Shown here: in pieces, positions 48,968 to 56,389 of the stretch
Layout of the letters: every line of letters starts with the position of its first letter
Numbering within the stretch: the stretch's first letter is position 1
NCBI RefSeq assembly: GCF_003590795.1
Contig: NZ_QYUL01000003.1
Coordinates: 434,001-498,000 of the forward strand
Length of the DNA stretch: 64,000 nt
Source of the DNA: Azospirillum cavernae
GTDB taxonomy: Bacteria; Pseudomonadota; Alphaproteobacteria; Azospirillales; Azospirillaceae
Direction of reading: 5' to 3'
Position numbers and translations under genes: made by a program
Notes under the pieces: generated by a model
Seen by the model: the letters and a program-made list of their open reading frames with translations, nothing else
Told to the model about the DNA's origin: nothing
The model's database searches: none

Positions 48968-51178
48968 TCACGCCGAACGGACCTGACGCAGGAAGCGGTC
49001 GATCTGCTGCAACAGGCGGGAGGTTTCGTTCGACACCTGCCCGGCGACCGACAGCACGGCTTGCGCTGATTCGCCGGTCTGTCCGGCGGCGGTGCGGACC
49101 TGCCCGATGTTTTCCGACGCCTGCGCCGTGCCACCCGCCGCCTGTTGGACGTTGCGGGCGATTTCCGCCGTCGCCGCGCCTTGCTCCTCGACGGCGGCGG
49201 CGATGCCGGTGGCGATGTCGTTCAGTCGGGCGATGGTGGCGCCAATCGTGCGGATGGCGCCAACCGCCTCGTTGGTGGCGGTTTGCATCGCGCCGACTTG
49301 CCCGGCGATTTGATCGGTCGCCTTGGCGGTTTGGCTGGCGAGTTGTTTGACCTCTGAGGCCACGACGGCGAAGCCCTTGCCCGCCTCCCCGGCGCGGGCC
49401 GCTTCGATGGTGGCGTTCAACGCCAACAGGTTGGTTTGCCCGGCGATGTCGGTGATGAGATCCAGCACGGCGCCAATCCGGGTGGCGGCGTCGTTCAGGC
49501 TGCGCATGGTGGCGTCGGTGCGTTGGGCGTCCTGCGCCGCCTGCCCGGTGATCGTCGCCGATTCCGTCACCTGGCGGGAGATCTCGCTGATCGACAGCGA
49601 CAGTTGATGCGCCGCCGAGGCCGCGCTGTCCACGTTGCTGGACGCCTGTTGCGCCGCCGCCGCCGCGCTGCCCGCTTGGCGGGAGGTGTCCTCGGCGGTT
49701 TCCACCATGGTGGACGCGGTTTCGTGCATCTGGGTGGCGGCGGCGGACACGGTTTCCACCACGATCTTGACGCCGCTTTCAAATTGATCGGCGATGGTCA
49801 GCATCGCCTGCCGCCGCTCGCCCGCCGCCCGCGTCCGCTCGCTTTCGGCTTCGGCGCGGGTGTGTTCGACCTCCCGCGCGGTGTCGCGGAAGATTCGCAG
49901 GGCCGCGCCCATTTCGGCGATCTCGTCGCGCCCGTCCAGCGCGATGTCGGTGTCGAGATCGCCCGCCGCGATGCGCCGCATGCCGCTTTTCAACGTCATC
50001 AACCGCCGCACCACGCTGCGCCCGACATAAAGCCAGACAACGAGAATCGACACGATGACGCTGACCACGCTGACGGCGATTTGCGTCAAACGGCTGTTGT
50101 CCAGCATCCGCCCGGTGGCGCCGCTGGCCGCCGCGATGCCGCGTTCCTGATTCTGCACCATCGCGGCGATGCTGGTCGCCATCCGCTCGGTCAGGGCGTG
50201 GTTGCTCTCCAGCAGAGCCAAGGACTGGCTTTGGATCGCCAACTCCTTGCGGCGCGACTCAATCAGGGCGTTGTCGCCAAGGGCTATGCTCCGCAACGCT
50301 TTGGTTTGGGCGCCAATGGCGGCGGCCAGTTTTTCCGGCAGCAGAGCGGCGGCGTTGGCGAGGTTGGCGAAGACCAGACCCAACCGGGTTTCGATGATGG
50401 ACAAGCGTTGCTCGTCGCTGCTTCCAGAGGCTTCCAACAGCATGTTGCGGGCGCTGGTGGCTTCCTCGATCACGCCGATCAGCGGCTTGGCCCGCTTGCT
50501 GACATCGTTCAGCGTGTCGGCGGCGCCGCGCAACTCATCGGCGGACGAATCGGCGTCGGCCAGGGTCTCGCGCGCCTGCTCCTCTTCGTTGGCCATCACG
50601 GTGCGCCAGGGAGCGGTGAATTTCTGGATCTGGCCGTCGGCCTCCAGCAGTTTGGGCAGCAGGGCGGCCCGCTGTCCGGCGTGGCGAACCCGTTCGGCGG
50701 CGGCGGCGTCCAACTGGGCCAGATTGCCAAGCAGGGCCTTTGACGCCTCTTCGATGGCGGCGAGCTGCTCGCCGCCCGACCCGGTGGCCCGCAGGCGATC
50801 CAGGCGGTTGGCGAACTCTTGACGGGCCTGCTGGATGCGGGCGGACACCTCTTCGCGCGTCTTGACGTCGCTGGCCGACGACAGGGCGGGGGCCAGCGCG
50901 ACCAGCCGTTCGGCTTGCTGGGCGACGGACATGCCCTCTTTCATGGCGGGGACGGCCTGCCCAACGATGACGTCGATGGTGGCGCGCACGTTGGCGTAAC
51001 CGGCCAAGGCCACCGCCGCCGCGATCAGCGTGCCCGACAGAACCACGCCGATGGCGATCATCAGCTTGCCGCGCAGCCCGGAATACCATGGGCCGTTGGT
51101 TTCGTCGGCGTGCTTGGAGCCGTGGGGATCCTGGGTCGCCGCTGTTTGCGTCACTGCCATCGTCGCCTTGTTTGACAT
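48968..51178 (-). CDS. Transmembrane methyl-accepting chemotaxis protein (first flanking TRAP cluster)
   Basis: 736 residues from ATG 51178. Helix 1 about 36-57 (LMIAIGVVLSGTLIAAAVAL), a long periplasmic helical sensor (about 60-370), helix 2 near 375-395 (IAVSVVSVIVSILVVWLYVG), HAMP (SVVRRLMTLKSGMRRIAAGDLDTDI), then the MCP domain with tip DIAGQTNLLALNATIEAARA and the usual flanking methylation helices. The sensor resembles HBM/4HB-type helical bundles rather than Cache. It faces the adjacent TRAP transporter genes across a shared promoter region; a related MCP (56390) lies on the other side. Confidence 0.94.
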   Translation of the reverse strand: MSNKATMAVTQTAATQDPHGSKHADETNGPWYSGLRGKLMIAIGVVLSGTLIAAAVALAGYANVRATIDVIVGQAVPAMKEGMSVAQQAERLVALAPALSSASDVKTREEVSARIQQARQEFANRLDRLRATGSGGEQLAAIEEASKALLGNLAQLDAAAAERVRHAGQRAALLPKLLEADGQIQKFTAPWRTVMANEEEQARETLADADSSADELRGAADTLNDVSKRAKPLIGVIEEATSARNMLLEASGSSDEQRLSIIETRLGLVFANLANAAALLPEKLAAAIGAQTKALRSIALGDNALIESRRKELAIQSQSLALLESNHALTERMATSIAAMVQNQERGIAAASGATGRMLDNSRLTQIAVSVVSVIVSILVVWLYVGRSVVRRLMTLKSGMRRIAAGDLDTDIALDGRDEIAEMGAALRIFRDTAREVEHTRAEAESERTRAAGERRQAMLTIADQFESGVKIVVETVSAAATQMHETASTMVETAEDTSRQAGSAAAAAQQASSNVDSAASAAHQLSLSISEISRQVTESATITGQAAQDAQRTDATMRSLNDAATRIGAVLDLITDIAGQTNLLALNATIEAARAGEAGKGFAVVASEVKQLASQTAKATDQIAGQVGAMQTATNEAVGAIRTIGATIARLNDIATGIAAAVEEQGAATAEIARNVQQAAGGTAQASENIGQVRTAAGQTGESAQAVLSVAGQVSNETSRLLQQIDRFLRQVRSA

Positions 51179-51242
51179 CTCGTTCGCCCCATCGTCAACG
51201 CGCCGCCCTGCGAACCCTGAATCGTTCAGACGCCGCACAAAG

Positions 51243-51253
51243 TCATCTTACCA
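51243..51253. promoter_or_regulatory. TCTTACCA element upstream of chemoreceptor gene
   Basis: TCATCTTACCA (other strand TGGTAAGATGA) lies 65 bases upstream of the chemoreceptor start. It differs by two bases from the element at 56245-56255 before the other chemoreceptor gene and approximates the FCD consensus TnGTnnnACnA. Confidence 0.4.
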
Positions 51254-51502
51254 CTTGACCACTTGCGCGCGACGCGGCTAGAGTGGCTTTAGCGGGTCCA
51301 ATCAATGGCTGGCCAAACAAAGTGTTTGCGGAGTCGTCGAAAGCCGCCGCTCCAAACGCAGAGCTGGCCAAGCCGATCCACACAAATCGGACGCCATTGA
51401 ACAGGTGCAACCCCGTTGACGATATGAATGCGCAAAGTGACGTAAGAAAGAAATAAGGAGAATCCACAAGCGATCCCGGATTGAGACAGGAATCGATGGT
51501 GG

Positions 51503-51535
51503 TTGTCTGAGAATTTCGGGTCAGTTGTCTGACAG
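51503..51535. promoter_or_regulatory. Tandem TTGTCTG operators upstream of TRAP operon
   Basis: TTGTCTGAGAA (51503-51513) and TTGTCTGACAG (51525-51535), 22 bases apart start to start, i.e. two helical turns on one face. The second matches the FadR-subfamily consensus TnGTnnnACnA at all but the last position. Confidence 0.55.
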
Positions 51536-51715
51536 AACCCGCATACGGTTCTGAACGGGTTACGGGTTTTCCACAATTCATTCGTTTTTGTTGATGAACA
51601 AAGGCGTTGGCGCGGCGCACGGCGTCGCGCCGTGCGTCAGCCTTATCCAGACCCCACACACCAAACGCGAACGCGGCCTTGCCGCCGCGCGCGAACAACA
51701 ACGGAGGAGACGTTG

Positions 51716-52711
51716 ATGTCCGGGTTGCTTCGTTCACTGGCCGTCGCTGCGGCGCTCACTTTTGGCGCGACGGTCGCCCTGACCGCGCCCATGACCGCCC
51801 AAGCGCGCGATTTCCGCTCCGCCGACGTCCACCCCGCCGACTATCCGACCGTTGAAGCGGTCAAGCAGATGGGCCGCGCGCTTGCCGAGAAAACTGGCGG
51901 CAAGATGAACATCCGCGTGTTCCCCTCGGGCGCGCTGGGCACGGAAAAGGACACCATCGAGCAGTTGAAGCTTGGTGGCCTCGACATGATGCGGATCAAC
52001 GTCGGCGCCTTGAACAGCGTCGTTCCGGAAACTCTTGTCACCGTGTTGCCCTTCATCTTCCGCGACACCGCCCACATGCGCAACGTGCTGGACGGCCCCA
52101 TCGGCGAGGACATTCTGAAGGCGATGGAAGCGCAGGGGCTGATTGGTCTGGCCTTTTACGACAGCGGATCGCGCTCCTTCTACACCGCCAAAAAGCCGAT
52201 CAAGTCGCTTGAGGATTTCAAGGGCCTGAAGATCCGCGTCCAGCCCTCGGAACTCTTCGTCGGCATGGTCAACGCGCTGGGGGCCAACCCGACGCCGATG
52301 CCCTATGGCGAGGTCTACACCGCGCTGAAGACCGGCATCGTCGATGGGGCCGAGAACAACTGGCCGAGCTATGAATCCTCCCGCCATTTTGAAGCGGCCC
52401 GCTATTACAGCCTGACCGAACATTCGTTGGCCCCGGAAGTGCTGGTCTTCTCCAAGCCCATCTGGGACCGGCTGTCGAAGGACGATCAAGCGTTGATCCG
52501 CAAGGCGGCCAAGGACTCCGTTCCCTACATGCGCAAGCTGTGGGACGAGCGCGAGATCAATTCCCGCAAGCTGGTGGAGGCGGGCGGCGCCCAGATCACC
52601 ACCATCGCCAACAAGCAGGAACTGATCGACGCGATGAAGCCGGTCTACGAGAAGTTCGCCAACACCCCGGCCCTGCAAAGCCTCGTCACCCGCATTCAAC
52701 AGAGCAAGTAA
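51716..52711 (+). CDS. TRAP transporter solute-binding protein (DctP family)
   Basis: 331 residues from ATG 51716 (GGAGGAGACG upstream). Signal peptide to MTAQARD (about residue 30). DctP landmarks: GGKMNIRVFPSGALG, IEQLKLGGLDMMRIN, FYDSGSRSFYTAKKPIKSLEDF, KIRVQPSELFVGM with the conserved ligand-binding Arg, and MPYGEVYTALKTGIVDGAENNWPSYES. The family binds carboxylic acids, many of them uronates or aldonates. First gene of dctP-dctQ-dctM next to kdgF. Confidence 0.95.
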   Translation: MSGLLRSLAVAAALTFGATVALTAPMTAQARDFRSADVHPADYPTVEAVKQMGRALAEKTGGKMNIRVFPSGALGTEKDTIEQLKLGGLDMMRINVGALNSVVPETLVTVLPFIFRDTAHMRNVLDGPIGEDILKAMEAQGLIGLAFYDSGSRSFYTAKKPIKSLEDFKGLKIRVQPSELFVGMVNALGANPTPMPYGEVYTALKTGIVDGAENNWPSYESSRHFEAARYYSLTEHSLAPEVLVFSKPIWDRLSKDDQALIRKAAKDSVPYMRKLWDEREINSRKLVEAGGAQITTIANKQELIDAMKPVYEKFANTPALQSLVTRIQQSK

Positions 52712-52781
52712 CGATCAAGGCCGGTTCGGACGGCGGGCGTTCCGCAACGCCCGCCGCCCGCCCCGGCCCCTGGGAGCAGCC

Positions 52782-53321
52782 ATGATGCAAGATTGCTTGG
52801 TGGACGGCGGAACGCGCGCGCAACCCCGGCGGCTTTTGACCTCGGTGAACATCACCCTGGCGCGGATCAGCACGGTGATCGCGGTCACAGGATTGATGAG
52901 CATCGTCGCCATCGTTTTTTATGAGGTTGTCGGACGTTACGTCTTCAACCAGACGCCGACCTGGGCGGAAAGTCTGGCCCTGGTTCTGGTGCTGTACGTG
53001 ACGATGCTGGGCGCGGCGGTCGCTGTGCGCGACGCCGGGCACATCGGCATGGATTCGGTGGTCGTGCTGCTGCCCCTGCATGTTCAGCGTTGGTTCGAGA
53101 TCGTCATTCACATCCTGGTCGCCGGGTTCGGCGCCGCGATGGCCTACAACGGCTGGATCCTTGGCATGTCGGTGTCGTCCTACCTGATCCCCAATCTGGG
53201 CCTGCCGGAAATCTCACGCTACATCCCGCTCAGCCTGTCGGGTTGCCTGATCGTCCTGTTCTCCGTCGAGCATACGCTCGCCCTGCTGCGCCATGAAGAG
53301 GTCGAGCCGACATGGAATTGA
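52782..53321 (+). CDS. TRAP transporter small permease (DctQ family)
   Basis: 179 residues with four membrane helices. The DctQ signatures EVVGRYVFNQTPTWAESLALVLVLY split over 49-73 and AVRDAGHIGMDSVV are present. Inner-membrane partner of the large permease. Its end overlaps dctM by ten bases. Two adjacent ATGs at 52782 and 52785 are possible starts. Confidence 0.93.
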   Translation: MMQDCLVDGGTRAQPRRLLTSVNITLARISTVIAVTGLMSIVAIVFYEVVGRYVFNQTPTWAESLALVLVLYVTMLGAAVAVRDAGHIGMDSVVVLLPLHVQRWFEIVIHILVAGFGAAMAYNGWILGMSVSSYLIPNLGLPEISRYIPLSLSGCLIVLFSVEHTLALLRHEEVEPTWN

Positions 53322-54595
53322 TCGTCCTTTCCGTCTCATTCTTCGGTCTGTTGATCCTGGGCGTTCCCGTCGCCTTCGCCATCGGCCTCTCGTCGCTCTT
53401 CACGATTATGTATGAGGGGCTGCCCAGCGCCGTCATCTTTCAACAGATGACCTCGGGCATGAACATCTTCTCTTTCCTGGCGATTCCCTTCTTCGTCTTT
53501 TCCGGCGAGTTGATGCTGCATGGCGGCATCGCCGACAAGATCGTGACGCTGGCCCGCAACATGGTCGGCCACATCCGGGGCGGGTTGGGCATGGCGAACG
53601 TCGTCGCCTGCACGCTGTTCGGCGGCGTGTCGGGATCGCCGGTGGCCGACGTGTCGGCGATGGGATCGGTGATGATTCCGATGATGAAGCGCGAGGGCTA
53701 CCACACCGATTACGCCGTGAATGTGACGACGCACGCCTCCCTGGTCGGCGCGTTGATGCCGACCAGCCACAACATGATCCTCTATTCGCTGGCGGCGGGC
53801 GGCAAGGTGTCCATCGGCTCGTTGATCGCCGCCGGGCTGATGCCGGTGGTGGTGATGACGGCGTGCATGCTGGCGGCGGCCTATTTCGTGGCGGTGAAGC
53901 GCGGCTATCCGGCGGGAACCTTCCCTGGCTGGCCGACGGTGCTCCAATCCTTCCTGTACGCTCTGCCCGGCCTGTTCGTCGTGGCGATCATCCTGGGCGG
54001 CATTTTGCTGGGCATCTTCACGGCGACGGAAGGCGCGTCGGTGGCGGTGGTCTATTCGCTGGGCCTGACCGTTTTCGCCTACAAGACGCTGACCTGGCCG
54101 AAATTCGTCACGGCGACGATGAAAGCGGTGAAGACCACCGGCGTCGTGCTGCTGTTGATCGGCGTCTCCACCATGTTCCAATATCTGATGGCGCTGTATG
54201 GGGTCGCCGATCTGACCGGCGAGATGATGGCGGGCATTTCGTCCAACCCCTGGGTCATCTTCCTGCTCATCAACATCATCCTGTTCGTTCTCGGCACCTT
54301 CATGGACATGGCGAGCACGATCCTGATCTGCACGCCGATCTTCCTGCCCATCGCCCAGCAATACGGCATGGATCCGGTGCAGTTCGGCATGGTGATGCTC
54401 ATCAACTGCGCCCTGGGTTTGAACACCCCGCCGGTCGGCACCACGCAATTCGTCGGCTGCGCCATCGGCGGGATTTCAGTGGGCGAGGTGATGAAGACCA
54501 TCATGCCCTTCTACGCGGCGCTGATTTTGGCGCTGGGGCTTGTGACCTACATGCCAGCCTTCTCCATGTGGTTGCCGCGCCTGCTGATCCATTGA
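53312..54595 (+). CDS. TRAP transporter large permease (DctM family)
   Basis: 427 residues with about 12-13 membrane segments. DctM landmarks: PFFVFSGELMLHGGIADKIV, GGVSGSPVADVSAMGSVMIP (sodium-site scoop), VGALMPTSHNMILYS, LGTFMDMASTILICTPIFLP and NCALGLNTPPVGTTQFVGCA. Sodium-coupled elevator component of the TRAP importer. A terminator-like hairpin follows before kdgF. Confidence 0.95.
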   Translation: MELIVLSVSFFGLLILGVPVAFAIGLSSLFTIMYEGLPSAVIFQQMTSGMNIFSFLAIPFFVFSGELMLHGGIADKIVTLARNMVGHIRGGLGMANVVACTLFGGVSGSPVADVSAMGSVMIPMMKREGYHTDYAVNVTTHASLVGALMPTSHNMILYSLAAGGKVSIGSLIAAGLMPVVVMTACMLAAAYFVAVKRGYPAGTFPGWPTVLQSFLYALPGLFVVAIILGGILLGIFTATEGASVAVVYSLGLTVFAYKTLTWPKFVTATMKAVKTTGVVLLLIGVSTMFQYLMALYGVADLTGEMMAGISSNPWVIFLLINIILFVLGTFMDMASTILICTPIFLPIAQQYGMDPVQFGMVMLINCALGLNTPPVGTTQFVGCAIGGISVGEVMKTIMPFYAALILALGLVTYMPAFSMWLPRLLIH

Positions 54596-54635
54596 GCCTG
54601 TTCGTTTTCTGAGCGTGCGTTCCTCCCCAACTCGC

Positions 54636-54671
54636 GGCCCGGCGCATGTCCCATGCGGCGGGCCTTCTTTT
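54636..54671 (+). terminator. Terminator-like hairpin between TRAP operon and kdgF
   Basis: Thirteen-base arms GGCCCGGCGCATG / CATGCGGCGGGCC (one mismatch) with three-base loop, followed by TTCTTTT. May be a partial terminator lowering kdgF-galM expression relative to the transporter. Confidence 0.8.
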
Positions 54672-54705
54672 CCGTCCGATCTTTTGCTGACGAGGATGCT
54701 GAATC

Positions 54706-55038
54706 ATGAAAATTTTGGCCGATGCGGCGCAAGAGACGCCGGTCATCACGCCCGAGGGGGCCGAGCGCCGGGTGTTGAGCCATGGCGCCGGGTTGATGCT
54801 GGTCGAATTCACCTTCAAGGCGGGCATCGTCGCGCCGATGCACAGCCACCCGCATGAGCAGGTTGGTTACGTGGTGTCGGGCGCGCTCGATCTGACGATG
54901 GACGGCTACGGAACCCAGCGCTTGGGGCCGGGGGCCAGCTATTACGTGCCACCCGGCACGATGCACGGCGTGACGATCCTGGAGCCGACCGTGCTGGTCG
55001 ACGCCTTCACCCCAATCCGGGATGATTTTTTGGCATGA
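54706..55038 (+). CDS. kdgF: KdgF-like cupin (unsaturated uronate linearising protein)
   Basis: 110 residues, the KdgF length. Single-domain cupin with metal ligands visible as H46 and H48 in PMHSHPHEQVGYV, Q52 nearby, and H87 in PPGTMHGV; GALDLTMDG and RLGPGASYYVPPG are cupin motifs. KdgF converts 4,5-unsaturated galacturonate/uronates to the linear ketone that KduI uses. The neighbouring TRAP transporter and galM and the kdu genes in the same window make this more likely than an unrelated cupin. Overlaps galM by four bases. Confidence 0.88.
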   Translation: MKILADAAQETPVITPEGAERRVLSHGAGLMLVEFTFKAGIVAPMHSHPHEQVGYVVSGALDLTMDGYGTQRLGPGASYYVPPGTMHGVTILEPTVLVDAFTPIRDDFLA

Positions 55039-56114
55039 CGACGACGGAGCCGCCGCCGCCCGTCGCGCTCGCCCCCGCCGCCTTTCGCGGGGAAATCGAC
55101 GGAGCGCCGACCGCGTTGTGGACTCTGACCGGCGACGGCGGCGTCACCGTCAATCTGTGCGATTTTGGGGCGCGGATCGTTCAGATTCTGGCCCCGGATC
55201 GTCAGGGCCGGTTGGGCGACGTGGTGTTGGGTTATGACAGCCTTGCGGCGATCCAGGGCGGACAGCCGTCGATGGGGGCCTTCATCGGGCGTTTCGCCAA
55301 TCGCATCGCCCATGGGCGCTTCACGCTTGACGGGGTGGAGCGGCGTTTGGCCCGGAACGGCGGCGCGCACCATCTGCATGGCGGGCTGAAAGGCAGCCGC
55401 TTTCGCGTGTTCGACGCCGAACGCCTCGCTCCCGGAGCCGTCCGCATGAGCCTGACCTACGCCGATGGCGAAGAAGGCTATCCGGGGGAGCTGCGCTCCT
55501 CCGTTCTCTACCGGCTCGACGGCGACACGCTGCGGTTGGAGTATGAGGCGACCACCGACCGCCGCACCGTGGTGAACTTCACCGGCCACGCCTTTTTCAA
55601 TTTGGCGGGGCGGGGGACGATCCTCGACCATCGGCTGACGATGAACGCGCGGTCGTTCCTGCCCATCGACTCCACCGCCATTCCCACGGGCGAAATCCGC
55701 GCCGTCGCCGGAACGCCGTTCGACTTCACCCGCCCTCACCCCATCGGCGCGCGCATCGACGCGGACGACGAACAGCTTCGTCACGCCGATGGCTACGACC
55801 ACACGCTGGTCATCGACAAGGCGCCCGGCGCGTTTGGATTGGTGGCGGTGTTCGAGGATCCGGCGTCGGGCCGCGTGCTGGAGGTGTCGAGCACGGAGCC
55901 GGGCGCGCAACTCTATTCCGGCAACGCGCTGACCGGCGCCGTCCCGCGCGATCTGGGCAAGGGGGGCGTGGCGTTCCAGCGGCGCGGCGGCTTCTGCATC
56001 GAACCGCAGGGCTTTCCCGACGCCCCCAATCACCCGCATTTCCCGTCGACGGTCCTGGAACCCGGCGCCATTTTCCGGGGAGTCATCGCCTACCGTTTCA
56101 CGACGCAGACGTGA
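55035..56114 (+). CDS. galM: Aldose 1-epimerase (mutarotase, GalM family)
   Basis: 359 residues. Motifs: DFGARIVQI, NRIAHGRFTLDG, NGGAHHLHGG, TGHAFFNLAG (catalytic His), YDHTLV and the catalytic Glu region VSSTEPGAQLYSGN, ending PNHPHFPSTVLEPG. Interconverts anomers of hexoses; in uronate clusters it may mutarotate sugar or uronate substrates before enzymatic use. Translationally coupled to kdgF through an ATGA overlap. A hairpin at 56153 closes the operon. Confidence 0.93.
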   Translation: MTTTEPPPPVALAPAAFRGEIDGAPTALWTLTGDGGVTVNLCDFGARIVQILAPDRQGRLGDVVLGYDSLAAIQGGQPSMGAFIGRFANRIAHGRFTLDGVERRLARNGGAHHLHGGLKGSRFRVFDAERLAPGAVRMSLTYADGEEGYPGELRSSVLYRLDGDTLRLEYEATTDRRTVVNFTGHAFFNLAGRGTILDHRLTMNARSFLPIDSTAIPTGEIRAVAGTPFDFTRPHPIGARIDADDEQLRHADGYDHTLVIDKAPGAFGLVAVFEDPASGRVLEVSSTEPGAQLYSGNALTGAVPRDLGKGGVAFQRRGGFCIEPQGFPDAPNHPHFPSTVLEPGAIFRGVIAYRFTTQT

Positions 56115-56152
56115 AACGGTGCATTCCCTGAAATCCGACCGACCGCCGACCA

Positions 56153-56173
56153 AAGCACGCGTGTCGCGTGCTT
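56153..56173 (+). terminator. Hairpin after galM
   Basis: Perfect nine-base arms AAGCACGCG / CGCGTGCTT around TGT, 39 bases after the galM stop. No long T-tract follows, so it is a weak or Rho-assisted terminator. Confidence 0.65.
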
Positions 56174-56244
56174 AAATCATTCAGTCGTGTTTAATAAATT
56201 AGGACTTTTCCGGTGATGATCTGTTGGTCACACTGGAGTATGGT

Positions 56245-56255
56245 TGGTAAGACAA
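56245..56255. promoter_or_regulatory. FCD-type operator upstream of second chemoreceptor
   Basis: TGGTAAGACAA fits the FadR-subfamily consensus TnGTnnnACnA on both strands and sits in the longer inverted repeat GGTTGGTAAGACAACC (56242-56257). It is 135 bases before the chemoreceptor start. Confidence 0.5.
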
Positions 56256-56389
56256 CCAATTAGAGGGCGTCAAGCAGCCGCGCGGCAACGCGTCGGGTGA
56301 TTGGAGCAACTCCATAAGCATTGTCATAAATACGACACACAGGCGGCAAGCCTGGGAAAACAAAGCGGCGCCGGGAGGAAATGCACACG

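Larger units (their letters stand above)
51179..51715. other. Divergent promoter region between chemoreceptor and TRAP operon
   Basis: 537 bases, less GC-rich than the flanks. It holds a TTACCA-containing element near the chemoreceptor (51243-51253) and a tandem TTGTCTG pair near the TRAP side (51503, 51525). A 164-codon minus-strand frame here lacks any recognisable family and is probably fortuitous. No RNA gene or IS remnant recognised. Confidence 0.55.

Noticed and set aside
51243..51737. 164-codon minus-strand frame in the chemoreceptor/TRAP intergenic region
   Set aside because: Runs into the dctP gene, no ribosome site or recognisable domain, and overlaps operator-like elements.
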